DNA of 64,000 nt from Psychrobacter coccoides (GCF_017498085.1 NZ_JAGBKM010000001.1:241021-305020), one strand, 5' to 3'; shown: positions 9,108 through 18,972, numbered from the stretch's first letter. A program made the numbers and translations. The notes: generated from the letters alone by a model not told the origin.

Positions 9108-10187
9108 TTATATTTTAAGAGACCAAGGCAAGGTGTCACCTGCCATAAGTGGTGTCAGGGTTTGGCCATCAAAGTACGGATAACCGCTAGGGACTTGTAA
9201 AGGTGTTTTCGTCAAAGTAATCGTGCTTTCGTTAATGGGTAGGCCATAAAACTGAGCACCGAAGCGACTGGCAAAGCCTTCTAGCTTATCAATCTTGCCG
9301 ACGCTATCAAAAGCAGTAGCATATAAGGGCAGAGCGTGGACTGCACTATAGCAGCCAGCGCAGCCACAAGCGTTTTCTTTTTTATCGGTGGCATGTGGCG
9401 CTGAATCAGTGCCCAAAAAGAATTTGGGGCTGCCACTGGTCGCCACATCTAAGAGTACTTTTTGGTGCTTTTCTCGCTTTAAGATAGGGAGGCAGTAAAA
9501 ATGCGGTTTAATACCACCTATCAGCAGATGATTGCGGTTAAACATGAGATGCTGCGGTGTAATGGTGGCAGCAATCTGATTGCCTTGTGCCAATACAAAG
9601 TCCGCAGCATCGCTGGTGGTGATATGCTCCATGACGATTTTTAGTGTGGGAAACTTGGCAATTATCTGTGCGAGTACTTCATCCAAAAAGCGCTTTTCAC
9701 GATCAAAAATATCAACATGATCGTGAGTCACTTCTCCATGTAGTAATAAAGGCAAGTCATGCTTTTCCATCGCTTCAAAGACATCGACACAGGCATTTAT
9801 ATCGGTCACGCCATCAGCAGAGTTGGTGGTTGCGCCAGCAGGGTATAGTTTTACAGCTTGTACCACACCTGATTTGGCAGCGATTTCGATATCTTTTGCT
9901 GTCGTCTGATCGGTTAGGTATAGCGTCATACGGGGATCAAAAGCAGCTTTGCGCTCAAGACTGATGTCACTGTCCTGCAGATGCTGTAAGATGCGCTGAC
10001 GATAAGCCATTGCCTCATCCGTATTTTTGACGGGCGGGACCAAGTTGGGCATACAAATGACACGGTTAAAGCTATTGGCAGCATGTGGGACAGTGGTCGC
10101 TAGCGCTTTATCATCGCGCAAATGAATGTGCCAGTCATCTGGCTGCAAAATGGTTAACTCAGTGGTTGAATCAGTCATAGAGGTCAT
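9108..10187 (-). CDS. pyrC: Dihydroorotase
   Basis: A 359-residue zinc amidohydrolase that closes N-carbamoyl-aspartate to dihydroorotate in pyrimidine synthesis. It is the short type II form (E. coli PyrC). Signatures: DDWHIHLRD near the N-terminus (metal His pair), [15 protein letters not shown] with the carbamylated Lys, [17 protein letters not shown], and GTDSAPH with the catalytic Asp. Length is normal. Two in-frame ATG codons (10187 and 10178) compete as start; neither has a clear ribosome-binding site. It is divergent from argG. Confidence 0.96.
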   Translation of the reverse strand: MTSMTDSTTELTILQPDDWHIHLRDDKALATTVPHAANSFNRVICMPNLVPPVKNTDEAMAYRQRILQHLQDSDISLERKAAFDPRMTLYLTDQTTAKDIEIAAKSGVVQAVKLYPAGATTNSADGVTDINACVDVFEAMEKHDLPLLLHGEVTHDHVDIFDREKRFLDEVLAQIIAKFPTLKIVMEHITTSDAADFVLAQGNQIAATITPQHLMFNRNHLLIGGIKPHFYCLPILKREKHQKVLLDVATSGSPKFFLGTDSAPHATDKKENACGCAGCYSAVHALPLYATAFDSVGKIDKLEGFASRFGAQFYGLPINESTITLTKTPLQVPSGYPYFDGQTLTPLMAGDTLPWSLKI

Positions 10188-10359
10188 GTTTGTATATCTT
10201 CTAATAAGAAAGTCAAAGAAAATGGCGTATATTTAGGCGTACTGTACACCTTTTTATCTGGCTGGTAATGACAGTATTTGTTTGAGCTATCATAACAGGT
10301 TTGCCAACATGACTAAATAACTGAGCGCTGATAAGTCACAATAAGCTGCTTAATCATCC

Positions 10360-10381
10360 ATCCTCTGCCAGAGGATTTTTC
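10360..10381 (+). terminator. Short terminator-like hairpin upstream of argG
   Basis: ATCCTCT, loop GCC, AGAGGAT, then TTTTT. It lies in the 348-bp divergent spacer between pyrC and argG, before the likely argG promoter, with no upstream plus-strand gene to terminate. Confidence 0.45.
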
Positions 10382-10427
10382 GATACTTGCTTGGAAGTTT
10401 CACCAAAATCCTCGCTTTGTATGAGCG

Positions 10428-10455
10428 TTGCACTTTTGCCGATTGTGAATATGAT
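10428..10455 (+). promoter_or_regulatory. Putative argG promoter
   Basis: TTGCAC, 16 nt, TATGAT. The sequence around the -10 box (TGTGAATATGATGTACA) loosely resembles half of an arginine-repressor box, but the match is weak. A leader of about 75 nt follows up to the argG ATG. Confidence 0.4.
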
Positions 10456-10535
10456 GTACACTGAGCAGGCAATCTATCTTTTGACTCATTATTTGTGTTT
10501 TATTACACACTACATGCTTATATTGGGAGTTATTC

Positions 10536-11774
10536 ATGGCTCAGCTTGATCCAAAAAATATCAATAAAATTGTGTTGGCTTACTCTGGTGGTCTTGACAC
10601 ATCTATCATCGCCAAATGGTTACAAGAAACGTATGATGCAGAAGTGATCACTTTCACTGCTGACATCGGCCAAGGTGAAGAAGTCGAGCCTGCACGTGCA
10701 AAAGCTGAAGCCATGGGCATCAAGCACATTCATATTGAAGACTTGCGTGAAGAGTTTGCACGTGACTATGTGTTCCCTATGTTTCGTGCCAATGCCATCT
10801 ATGAAGGTGAGTACTTACTGGGCACCTCTATTGCGCGCCCACTCATCGCCAAGCGTCTGGTTGAGATCGCAAAAGAACATGGCGCTGATGCCATCAGTCA
10901 TGGTGCCACTGGTAAAGGTAATGACCAAGTTCGCTTTGAGTTGGGCGCTGTTGCTCTTTCTCCAGACGTCGTTACCATTGCGCCATGGCGTGAGTGGGAT
11001 TTATCAAGCCGTGAGAGCTTGATGCAGTATGCCGAAGCGCATGACATCGCAATCGACTATGCCAATCAAAAGACAAAGTCGCCATACTCGATGGATGCTA
11101 ACTTATTACATATCTCATATGAAGGCGGTATCTTAGAAGATCCGTATGCAGAAGCCGAAGAAGAGATGTGGCGCTGGTCGGTAAGCCCAGAAAACGCCCC
11201 TGATGAGGCTGAGTATCTAGAGCTTGAATATGAAAAAGGCGATATCGTCGCAATCGATGGTGAGCGCCTCAAGCCTTATGAAGTAATGATTAAACTCAAT
11301 GAAATCGGCGGCAAGCATGGTATTGGGCGTTTAGATATCGTCGAAAACCGTTATGTTGGTATGAAATCACGGGGTTGTTATGAGACGCCAGCAGGTACGA
11401 TTATGCTAAAAGCGCACCGCGGTATTGAGTCTTTGACCTTGGACCGTGAAGCGGCCCATCTTAAAGATGAGCTGATGCCACGTTATGCCAAGATCATCTA
11501 TAACGGCTACTGGTTTAGCCCTGAGCGTATGATGTTGCAAGCCTTGATTGACAAGTCACAAGAGTATGTCAATGGTACGGTACGTGTGAAGCTGTATAAG
11601 GGTAGTGTTAGTGTCGTCGGACGTCAGTCAGATGATTCATTATTTGATGAAAAAATCGCTACCTTTGAAGATGATGCTGGTGCCTATGATCAAAAAGACG
11701 CCGAAGGCTTTATTCGTCTAAATGGTCTGCGTCTTGCTATCGAAGCCAGCCGTGGGCGTGATCTGTCAAAATAA
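10536..11774 (+). CDS. argG: Argininosuccinate synthase
   Basis: 412 residues; joins citrulline and aspartate with ATP in arginine synthesis, in the cytosol. The N-terminal ATP-binding P-loop is [11 protein letters not shown]. Other conserved blocks are [40 protein letters not shown] and [17 protein letters not shown]. This is the short bacterial type (about 400-410 residues). The start has GGGAG seven bases upstream. It is a single-gene unit ending in a terminator at 11814-11852. Confidence 0.98.
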   Translation: MAQLDPKNINKIVLAYSGGLDTSIIAKWLQETYDAEVITFTADIGQGEEVEPARAKAEAMGIKHIHIEDLREEFARDYVFPMFRANAIYEGEYLLGTSIARPLIAKRLVEIAKEHGADAISHGATGKGNDQVRFELGAVALSPDVVTIAPWREWDLSSRESLMQYAEAHDIAIDYANQKTKSPYSMDANLLHISYEGGILEDPYAEAEEEMWRWSVSPENAPDEAEYLELEYEKGDIVAIDGERLKPYEVMIKLNEIGGKHGIGRLDIVENRYVGMKSRGCYETPAGTIMLKAHRGIESLTLDREAAHLKDELMPRYAKIIYNGYWFSPERMMLQALIDKSQEYVNGTVRVKLYKGSVSVVGRQSDDSLFDEKIATFEDDAGAYDQKDAEGFIRLNGLRLAIEASRGRDLSK

Positions 11775-11813
11775 TCGGCTTAGACGGTTTTGTGGACTAA
11801 GTCAGACTTATTC

Positions 11814-11852
11814 AAAAACAGAGACCTATAGTGATAGAGTCTCTGTTTTTTT
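11814..11852 (+). terminator. Terminator after argG
   Basis: AAAAACAGAGAC pairs with GTCTCTGTTTTT across a 15-nt loop and is followed by more T. It may also serve the convergent gene that ends at 11922. Confidence 0.8.
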
Positions 11853-11921
11853 ATTGTCAATGGCAAAAGGCACTATGCTAACTCTAGAAGCGTAAAGGCT
11901 CGTGTCTTTCGAGCGTCTTAA

Positions 11922-13241
11922 TCATTCTGGTACGGTAGGCGCTACATCATCAGTGCTATCAAGATCGTCCTCATCGACTTTGACGATGGCCACATCTTGC
12001 ATTTGGCGTTGCTTTTCTGAGACCGCCTCCGTGGTAGAGATCACTTGCGACGGCTGCTGAGATTTTTGAGTTTGATACTTGAATGTCGCCAGTGCCCCAA
12101 GTCCACCGATGACCAGTATGAGTATCAAAATCGCAGGATCTTTCCAAAGCGGCTTTGGCTTGTCGTACTCGATCGGTATCTCGCTGGTGGTCGTTGGAGT
12201 GTTGTCATTGCTAGCGCCTATCAAACCCAAGCTTACTAGCGGCGGTGTAGGTGGCGTAGTGGGTTCGGAGGTAATGCGTAAGCGGTTGCGACTCAGGTAA
12301 ATATCAGATATTTTTGCCAGTTGTAATAACCAGCGTTGATGCGGTAGAGCGATGGCATACATTTGGGCAAATACGAGGGTGTCATTATGATGACCCTGTG
12401 GCGTGCTATCAGAGGAGCGGCCGATCGCTTTGAGGTAGTTTGAGGTGGCTTGTTGCATATCTTGTTTTGCAGCGCTGTGCTCTGGGGTAAAGCTCGTCAG
12501 CTCGTACCAATAGTTATCAAAAGGTGGCGGTACTATTGTAAGAGAAGTGGCCTCTGTTTTTGATGAGGTTGCTGTCTTTAAGCTTTCTTCATCATTCTCC
12601 GCTAAGACTGAAGCTTGCTGTTGATGCTGGTTGCTTTTATTCGCCTCGATGTCGTGCGCTCTGCTTTGGCTGGTAGGGCTTGTGTTTTGTTCCAATGTAG
12701 ATACGGCTAGTACATTGTTTTTAGCAAAACGCTCTGCTGATAAAAACTGAGGCTGCAGGGCAAACCACTTATCGAGCTCGTCGTTATCGAGCTTGCTGTA
12801 GTCAGCTAAAATAGCAAGCTCTCTTAAGACGATGACACAAAGGCAGGTCAACAGTGTGCGCACTTGTTCGGTGGTCGCATCGACTTGCGATGCAATATAT
12901 GAGCTGGCTTTGACAACACGTGCGCTATCATGAAAGACGGCGTCGGCGACATCATTGCGATGGTATAATGTCGCATTGAGGGTCACAAAGTTCATGGAGT
13001 TGTATTGACGCAGCTCTTTTACAGCAGCACGATTAAACAGCTTTTTATTAATAGCTTGGCCTTGATGGCGCTGCTGATAGGCCAGCAGCGCTGCTACGAT
13101 CGCCTGTAAGCTGGCACCTAGAGCAAGACGGGTTTGCGGTAATGACAGCTCTGCTGCATCGGCTAATAAAGACACTAGGGGCTGGGTATCTTGATATAAA
13201 AAATCATACATCGATACACGTGTCGGTGAAATAGTCGTCAT
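11922..13241 (-). CDS. Unrecognised single-pass membrane protein
   Basis: 439 residues with no family I can name. The first 60 residues (PLVSLLADAAELSLPQTRLA followed by a hydrophobic helix) look like the helical repeat of DUF937-type proteins, but this is only a resemblance. Residues 90-180 are helical. A Gln/Ser/Thr-rich linker (about 190-240) is followed by a short conserved-looking block, FDNYWYELTSFTPEH. One transmembrane helix lies near residues 370-387 (AILILILVIGGLGALATF), followed by a 50-residue acidic tail. The large N-terminal part is probably cytoplasmic. It is convergent with argG and divergent from the YkuD gene. Confidence 0.75.
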   Translation of the reverse strand: MTTISPTRVSMYDFLYQDTQPLVSLLADAAELSLPQTRLALGASLQAIVAALLAYQQRHQGQAINKKLFNRAAVKELRQYNSMNFVTLNATLYHRNDVADAVFHDSARVVKASSYIASQVDATTEQVRTLLTCLCVIVLRELAILADYSKLDNDELDKWFALQPQFLSAERFAKNNVLAVSTLEQNTSPTSQSRAHDIEANKSNQHQQQASVLAENDEESLKTATSSKTEATSLTIVPPPFDNYWYELTSFTPEHSAAKQDMQQATSNYLKAIGRSSDSTPQGHHNDTLVFAQMYAIALPHQRWLLQLAKISDIYLSRNRLRITSEPTTPPTPPLVSLGLIGASNDNTPTTTSEIPIEYDKPKPLWKDPAILILILVIGGLGALATFKYQTQKSQQPSQVISTTEAVSEKQRQMQDVAIVKVDEDDLDSTDDVAPTVPE

Positions 13242-13368
13242 AATCTGCTAGCATCAAAAAAGTGTGCCTATATATTACGGTGCCAACTGCCTAGATACAA
13301 TCCCTTAAGAATAGAAAAGCTCAATCAATCTATAAATAGCACTGTCGATATGACAGTTGGATATACTT

Positions 13369-13887
13369 ATGCAAAATAACAACCAATCAGATATACAGCT
13401 GGTAGTGGATATCGCTCAGCAAACGCTGACGGTATATCAGCAGAATAAAAAAACCACTCAGTACTTGGTCTCTACTGCCAAAAACGGTGTGGGCAGTCAG
13501 CAAGATAGTGGCTGCACGCCACTAGGCCGACACGTCATTGCCAAAAAAATTGGTGGAAGGGCGCCTATCAATTCGGTGTTTGTCGGGCGTGTGCCTACAG
13601 GTGAGATTTATGATACTGAGCTTGGGTTACAGTATCCTGAGCGTGACTGGATATTGAGCCGTATCTTATGGCTAAGTGGTCTTGAGGAGGGGCGTAATAA
13701 AGGCAGTAATCGCCAAGGCGGCTGTGATACCTATCAGCGCTATATCTATATTCATGGTACGCCAGACACTGAGCCTATGGGCACACCGCTTTCGCATGGC
13801 TGTGTACGTATGCGCAATCAAGATATTATGGCGCTGTTTTCCCAAGTAGAAGAGGGGACAGTGGTGACGATCGTCGCTGAGCATTGA
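13369..13887 (+). CDS. Leaderless YkuD-domain L,D-carboxypeptidase or transpeptidase, ElsL-like
   Basis: About 172 residues of YkuD domain with the active-site signature HG-(x)n-SHGCVRM (YIYIHGT and LSHGCVRM), where Cys is the nucleophile. The protein begins directly with the fold (IQLVVDIAQQTLTVYQ) and has no signal peptide or membrane helix, so it should be cytoplasmic. In the related genus Acinetobacter a leaderless YkuD protein, ElsL, is reported to act as an L,D-carboxypeptidase in murein recycling; the same role is inferred here. A TTG four codons upstream (13357) is an alternative start; neither has a clear ribosome-binding site. Confidence 0.82.
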   Translation: MQNNNQSDIQLVVDIAQQTLTVYQQNKKTTQYLVSTAKNGVGSQQDSGCTPLGRHVIAKKIGGRAPINSVFVGRVPTGEIYDTELGLQYPERDWILSRILWLSGLEEGRNKGSNRQGGCDTYQRYIYIHGTPDTEPMGTPLSHGCVRMRNQDIMALFSQVEEGTVVTIVAEH

Positions 13888-13925
13888 GGCGCATGCTTAT
13901 ATATGCCATTATCTGGGTTAAACAA

Positions 13926-13945
13926 AATAACTGTACACAGTTATT
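13926..13945. promoter_or_regulatory. Possible operator upstream of the nitroreductase gene
   Basis: An inverted repeat, AATAACTG-TACA-CAGTTATT, lies about 45 bp before a TATAAT-like box (13991) and about 100 bp before the start codon. The symmetry suits a dimeric repressor or activator of the TetR or MarR type; no candidate regulator is adjacent. Confidence 0.4.
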
Positions 13946-14047
13946 GATAATCTCAACTTCATATAAGGTGCTTATATTTAAGAGGGCTGTTATAATGAGC
14001 CCAGTTTTAGTCGATAAATATATCACTTATTAATGAGGGTATCTATA

Positions 14048-14668
14048 ATGTCAAAAGAAAGTCTAATCACCGTACAACAAGCCTTTGACGAGCGCCGTTC
14101 GATATATGCTTTAGGTAATGAATTACCAGTAGCACCGCAAGCGATCGTGAATATGGCTGAGCGTGTGCTGTTACATACACCGTCTGCTTTTAACTCGCAG
14201 TCTTCACGCTTGGTGGTATTGTTTGGTGCTGAGCATCAAAAGCTGTGGGATATCGCTGAAGAGAAACTGCGTATAGCGGTCGGTGATGGTGACTTTACTG
14301 CCAGTAAACAAAAATTAGACGGCTTTCGGGCAGCGGCTGGTACTGTGCTGTTTTATGAAGACACAAAAGTGACCAAATCACTGCAAGAGCAGTTTGCCCT
14401 ATATGCTGATCGTTTCCCAATTTGGGCAGAGCAGACCTCAGCCATGCACCAGTATGCCATGTGGACAGAGCTGCGCACGCTAGATATCGGTGCCAACCTA
14501 CAGCATTATAATCCGCTGGTAGATGAGGACGCAGCGGCAGCGTTTGCGATTCCGGACAGTTGGGAGTTGATAGCACAGATGCCATTTGGTAGCATTCAAG
14601 CCCCTGCTGGCGAAAAAACGTATCAGCCCGTCAGTGAGCGTATGAAGGTGTTGGGCTTGAACGACTAA
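14048..14668 (+). CDS. Nitroreductase-family NAD(P)H oxidoreductase
   Basis: About 206 residues with the nitroreductase fold (FMN-dependent reduction of nitro compounds or quinones). Signatures: FDERRSIYALG at the N-terminus (the family's RRSxR region), HTPSAFNSQSSRLVVLFG for the FMN phosphate and ring site, and ALWTELRTLDIGANLQHYNP-like sequence in the middle. The start is set at 14048 because GAGGG lies eight bases upstream; the frame is open five codons further back to an ATG that overlaps this ribosome-binding site. The true substrate is unknown. Confidence 0.85.
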   Translation: MSKESLITVQQAFDERRSIYALGNELPVAPQAIVNMAERVLLHTPSAFNSQSSRLVVLFGAEHQKLWDIAEEKLRIAVGDGDFTASKQKLDGFRAAAGTVLFYEDTKVTKSLQEQFALYADRFPIWAEQTSAMHQYAMWTELRTLDIGANLQHYNPLVDEDAAAAFAIPDSWELIAQMPFGSIQAPAGEKTYQPVSERMKVLGLND

Positions 14669-14738
14669 GAGGTGCTAAAAATAAAACCATCTATAAATTC
14701 ATGGACAAAAAAACCATAAATAAAAAGAAGCCATGAAT

Positions 14739-14776
14739 AAAAAAAGACAGCTCTTTGAACTGAGCTGTCTTTTTTG
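14739..14776. terminator. Bidirectional terminator
   Basis: AAAAAAGACAGCTC and GAGCTGTCTTTTTT flank an 8-nt loop between the convergent nitroreductase and CYTH genes; it can end both transcripts. Confidence 0.85.
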
Positions 14777-14834
14777 TTTTTTGAGATGGTGACCTATTTA
14801 GGGCTGCAGTCACTTCTCCTCAGTTGTGATTACT

Positions 14835-16478
14835 TTACCAAAACGCAGTGCTATCGACTGCTTTGGCCAAGCGTTTTTGGCTGCGTTTATAGTCGCTGGC
14901 AAGCTTGGCGGCAAACCAGCCTGCACCATACAAGGCCTTGGCATCTGTCGCTGATTTATTTTGATAGTATTGTTGGTATTGCTTATGACTGCGGTAGTGG
15001 TTGATGGCTTTTTGTGCTTTGGTGATACGTTTTAGCCACCGCTTGCTTTTCTTTTTTGATTTTTTCTTATCAAAAACCGGTATGGCAAATTCACCCATAT
15101 ACCGTAGCAGCGCTAACTCATGCTGTAGGTTATATAGAGCTTGCTGGTCGTCACGCTTCACGTCAGTATTTTTTGCATCTGCACCTTTTGCATTCGCATC
15201 CTTTGTATCGTTATTATTTGGAGAGCTACTCTCTAAAGGAGCGCTGTATGTATCAGGTAGGTTTTGTGCCGCCTGTATAAGCGTGTCTTGCTGCTGAGAT
15301 AAAACCTCTGATAGTTTATCTTTAGCACAGCTGTCCGCTTGGGTCTCAAGGCTAGGGTCGCTCATCGTAAAAGCGATCAATTCAAGTAAGGTCAGCTGAA
15401 AGTCGTTAGCACTGATGGCGTCTATAGGCTTGATCTTGATGGTATTTAGCTCTGCAGTCCAGTCGACGATAGGTGCATTATACCTTTGTAGATTAGGCTC
15501 TATAGACGACGCCAAATAAGCACGTTGTCGATAGTCATCAAGTAGCGTTGCGGTTTGTTTTAGTATCGGTAACCACTCCGGATTGGTATGATCAGAGAAG
15601 CCGGCAAAGGCTTGCAGGACAGCATAGAGGCGAGTGATACCGACATATAACTGCCACACATGACTGTCTTGCTCGCAGCCTGCCACGATCGCACTGCTAT
15701 TAGGTAAGATATGCAGTAAGCAATTGTGCACAGCGGTGCGTATAAAAGCGGGCATGGTGGTTTTTTTATCAATGTTTAGCTGCTCTAGATTGGCGCTGAC
15801 TGCTGGACTATAAGCTTGTCCTGTGATCAGTAAACCACCTCGCTCGGCTTTGGTCACGGTAGACAGACACAGCTTATAGCGCTTACACCAGGTTTTGGCA
15901 GTATCAAATAAAAAGTCTAAATCACCTGCAATCAGCTCAAACTCTATCTCATGAATAGGGTGTTGCTGGCTTTTATCATTGCCATGAATAATCTTCCCTT
16001 TATCGTAAGCGACTTCTATCTGGCTGTTGACATGATTGTCGTCAAGGGGGGTGGTGTCATCATCGATTAAGCGTGTGATACGCTCGACATCGGTAACATA
16101 TAATAATGTAAGTTGTTTGCTCAGCTTCTTAAGTTTGAAGTCAGCCAAAGCGGGAGCGATCACAGTGTCTTTATATAAGGTCAAATTAGGCAAGAGCGTA
16201 TTATCATTTAGCATCTGCTGAACCTGCTCATTATCTAGCAAGTTGTTGTGCTCTAGGCGTGCTGCAATACCATCGCCACCAGCTTTTATGGTCTGTACCC
16301 AGTCATCACCTTCTTTACGAATGCGCAGACCAATACCCGCTTTTGCTAAGGCTTGCTCAGGGGTATCATAATAATGAGCCGCAAGTTTGGTCACTTGTGA
16401 AGACTTTATCTTAGTCTGGCGCATCAGACCTTTTAGACGTGCTGGCGGTATCAAAAATCTCAGTTCTATCTCTTGCAC
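14835..16478 (-). CDS. CYTH and CHAD domain protein, probable inorganic triphosphatase
   Basis: The N-terminal CYTH (triphosphate tunnel) domain spans about residues 1-200: EIELRF right at the start, HYYDTPEQALAKAGIGLRIR, WVQTIKAGGDG, and HEIEFELIAGD. The C-terminal half is helical with scattered basic residues, as in CHAD domains that bind polyphosphate; this half is poorly conserved. E. coli YgiF has the same layout and hydrolyses tripolyphosphate. The usual ExExK is ExExR here. The start was chosen as GTG 16478 because AAGGAGGG lies seven bases upstream; a GTG ten codons earlier lacks a ribosome-binding site. About 547 residues. Confidence 0.85.
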   Translation of the reverse strand: MQEIELRFLIPPARLKGLMRQTKIKSSQVTKLAAHYYDTPEQALAKAGIGLRIRKEGDDWVQTIKAGGDGIAARLEHNNLLDNEQVQQMLNDNTLLPNLTLYKDTVIAPALADFKLKKLSKQLTLLYVTDVERITRLIDDDTTPLDDNHVNSQIEVAYDKGKIIHGNDKSQQHPIHEIEFELIAGDLDFLFDTAKTWCKRYKLCLSTVTKAERGGLLITGQAYSPAVSANLEQLNIDKKTTMPAFIRTAVHNCLLHILPNSSAIVAGCEQDSHVWQLYVGITRLYAVLQAFAGFSDHTNPEWLPILKQTATLLDDYRQRAYLASSIEPNLQRYNAPIVDWTAELNTIKIKPIDAISANDFQLTLLELIAFTMSDPSLETQADSCAKDKLSEVLSQQQDTLIQAAQNLPDTYSAPLESSSPNNNDTKDANAKGADAKNTDVKRDDQQALYNLQHELALLRYMGEFAIPVFDKKKSKKKSKRWLKRITKAQKAINHYRSHKQYQQYYQNKSATDAKALYGAGWFAAKLASDYKRSQKRLAKAVDSTAFW

Positions 16479-16602
16479 AGGCAAACCCTCCTTTGAGGTC
16501 GTATCCACTAATAATCAGCTATAGACTTACTATGTCTTATATCATGGCCAGTGACAAGGGTGTTTCTGGGGAATCTTCGATAAAATTAATGGCTGGCAGG
16601 TA

Positions 16603-16641
16603 TTAAAAAAGCCGCCCTACATGCATGTAGGACGGCTTTTG
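16603..16641 (-). terminator. Terminator after isocitrate lyase
   Basis: AAAAAAGCCGCCCTACAT and ATGTAGGACGGCTTTT form a 16-bp stem with one mismatch and T runs on both sides; it lies 29 bp beyond the aceA stop. Confidence 0.85.
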
Positions 16642-16669
16642 AGTAAGCTTAATTATAGACCAACAGTGA

Positions 16670-18256
16670 TTAGAACTGGTTCATAGTGTTCTTTTCGCCG
16701 CCAGCTTTTAGAGCGTTGTCACCTGAGAAGATTTCTTTGTGATCATCACCTAGGTCTGAACCAGCCATGGCTTGGTGCTTAACACAGTCGATACCTTCAC
16801 GGATTTCTTTACGCTGTACGCCAGCTGCATACGCAAGCATACCTTCTTCGCCGAAGTAGCCTTTAGCAAGCTCATGTACGCTAAGTGCAGTGGTGTGATA
16901 AGTCGGTAGCGTGATCAAGTGGTGGAAGACACCTGCTTCACGTGACGCATCACGCTGGAAGTTCTTCGCAGCTTCGTCAGCGGCTTGATCAAGCTCAGTA
17001 CCATCATAGTCGCTGCTCATTAAGTCGTCTTTATTGTAGGCAGAGATGTCTTTACCTTCTTCTTCCCACTGAGCGATGATTTGCTTACGGAAGTTGAGCG
17101 TCCAGTTGAACGATGGGCTGTTGTTGTAAACCAGCTTGGCTTTTGGCTGCTGCTCTTTGATACGGTCAACCATCATTTTGATGTGTTCTACGTCTGGAGT
17201 CGGCGTTTCGATCCATAGTAGGTCGGCACCGTTTTCTAGAGCAGTCACACAGTCAAGTACAACACGGTCGATATTGGTGTCTTCACGGAACTGATACAAG
17301 CCGTTTGCTAAGCGAACAGGACGTACTAGTTTACCGTCATGCTTCAGTAAGCTGTCGTTTTCATTGGCTTCTTCGAGCGTGATTTCTTCCATTTCGATAA
17401 AGTCGATGTATTTAGAAGCAAGGTCGCCTGGCTCTTCTGATACTGGGATTTTTTGCGTCAATGATGCGCCTTCAGAGTCAGTACGGGCCACGATAACACC
17501 GTCTTCAACACCAAGCTCTAAGAATGCATAGCGAATGGCGTTGATTTTTGCGATGTAGTCTTCATGAGGTACAGTAACTTTACCTGCTTGGTGACCACAC
17601 TGTTTGGCATCAGAGACTTGGTTTTCAACTTGGATAGCACAAGCACCAGCTTCGATCATTTGCTTGGTTAGCAAGTAAGTCGCTTCTTCGTTACCGAAAC
17701 CTGCATCGATGTCAGCGATGATTGGCACAACGTGCGTCTCAAAGTTTTCGATTTTTTCTAAGATGGCTGAAGTGTCTTGGCCCGCTTCTTCTGCAGCATT
17801 TAGCTCACGGAAGTAGTCGTTCAGTACTTTAGCATCGGCTTGACGTAAGAACGTGTAGATCTCTTCGATTAGCTTAGGCACTGAGGTTTTTTCGTGCATA
17901 GATTGGTCAGGTAGAGGACCAAACTCAGAGCGTAGGGCAGCGACCATCCAACCTGATAGATAGATGTACGTTTTAGACGTGGTGCCAAAGTACTTTTTCT
18001 TAGCGTACATGGTTTGTTGGGCTACAAAACCGTGCCAAGCGCCTAGAGACTGTGTGTACTGAGACGTGTCATTATCATAGTCTTCCATGTCCTGACGCAT
18101 TACTTTTGCAGTATATTTTGCAATATCCAAACCGGTTTTAAAGCGGTTTTGCATCATCATACGTGCTGCATCAGTTTCGCTGATGTTCTGCCAGTTACCG
18201 TGCTTTTGCTTTAATTCACGTACTAAATCGATTGCTGATTTATATGCAGTTGACAT
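16670..18256 (-). CDS. aceA: Isocitrate lyase
   Basis: 528 residues; splits isocitrate into succinate and glyoxylate, the first step of the glyoxylate shunt used on acetate, fatty acids or ethanol. The active-site loop is KQCGHQAGK, which carries the catalytic Cys; KKYFGTTSKTYIYLSGWMVA and the FGNEEATYLL region are conserved. The long form and KQCGH match the isocitrate lyases of Pseudomonas and Acinetobacter rather than the shorter E. coli enzyme. AAGGAG precedes the ATG. The 716-bp upstream spacer holds a palindrome at 18354-18370. The ethanol oxidation operon further along would feed acetate into this pathway. Confidence 0.97.
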   Translation of the reverse strand: MSTAYKSAIDLVRELKQKHGNWQNISETDAARMMMQNRFKTGLDIAKYTAKVMRQDMEDYDNDTSQYTQSLGAWHGFVAQQTMYAKKKYFGTTSKTYIYLSGWMVAALRSEFGPLPDQSMHEKTSVPKLIEEIYTFLRQADAKVLNDYFRELNAAEEAGQDTSAILEKIENFETHVVPIIADIDAGFGNEEATYLLTKQMIEAGACAIQVENQVSDAKQCGHQAGKVTVPHEDYIAKINAIRYAFLELGVEDGVIVARTDSEGASLTQKIPVSEEPGDLASKYIDFIEMEEITLEEANENDSLLKHDGKLVRPVRLANGLYQFREDTNIDRVVLDCVTALENGADLLWIETPTPDVEHIKMMVDRIKEQQPKAKLVYNNSPSFNWTLNFRKQIIAQWEEEGKDISAYNKDDLMSSDYDGTELDQAADEAAKNFQRDASREAGVFHHLITLPTYHTTALSVHELAKGYFGEEGMLAYAAGVQRKEIREGIDCVKHQAMAGSDLGDDHKEIFSGDNALKAGGEKNTMNQF

Positions 18257-18972
18257 CTATAGTCTCCTTGGTGGGTGTTATGATTTACTTACAAAAATAA
18301 TTAACGTACAAAAATCAATAAGCGCTACTAAGTATTACTGTACTTGCAGGATATTCGTATCACATACGAACGTATTGATTAAATAGAAGCTTGTGTCTCG
18401 AAGCTTAAGTGCTACTCATCTGACTACTCAAAATCTTTAGCTTAACTACCCTAAACAAGCTTATGGCTAAATACGAGACTACTACGGCGACGCTCTCACT
18501 ACTGGCTCATAAGAAATGCTACAATAAGTGGATATAAGCTTAAAGTTAAAGCTTAGAAAGTCATTTAAGCACGTATTAAAAACGAGTTTTGTTATTGACA
18601 CTTCAATTTGTCTACACGGGCCACTATAGCGAGGTTATTGGGATTTATCTAATTTATGATAGTTATCTTTGGTATTTCTTGTATTTATAGTGTAGTATAA
18701 ACAACGACATAGGCGTTTATTTATTCTAAATTTAGCAATAATCCAAAGGCTTATAGCATAATAATGAGGTGAAAAGTCCTGTTTTAACTCGTAAAAGATA
18801 ATTAATTGTAAGATCGGTTTTGTAGTATTGAGATGAGTTTTTCGTTATCTCTTCCAGTAGCAGATTGGAATAGGTATCGGTTTTATTTTGTTCGGACAGT
18901 CTTCGTTATAACAGCATATAGCAGCCGTCACACTCTAGATGGACATATACTTAAAAGCATAGAGAAATACGT
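18257..18972. other. Long divergent spacer between aceA and a LysR gene
   Basis: 716 bp of AT-rich sequence with no credible coding frame. It contains the palindrome at 18354-18370 about 100 bp before aceA. I see no copy of either repeat family and no hairpin strong enough to call an RNA gene. Its length suggests several regulatory sites for aceA and the LysR gene. Confidence 0.5.
18354..18370. promoter_or_regulatory. Palindrome in the aceA upstream region
   Basis: TTCGTAT-CAC-ATACGAA is a perfect 7-bp inverted repeat, 98 bp before the aceA start codon on the minus strand. It is a candidate site for a dimeric regulator of the glyoxylate shunt; the regulator is not identified. Confidence 0.4.

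Noticed and set aside
12045-12300. Plus-strand frames opposite the unrecognised 439-residue gene
   Set aside because: They lie antisense to a longer, better-supported gene with a membrane helix, and have no ribosome-binding site.
18183-18386. 67-codon frame overlapping the aceA start region
   Set aside because: It is mostly antisense to aceA and its tail lies in AT-rich spacer; no ribosome-binding site or recognisable sequence.
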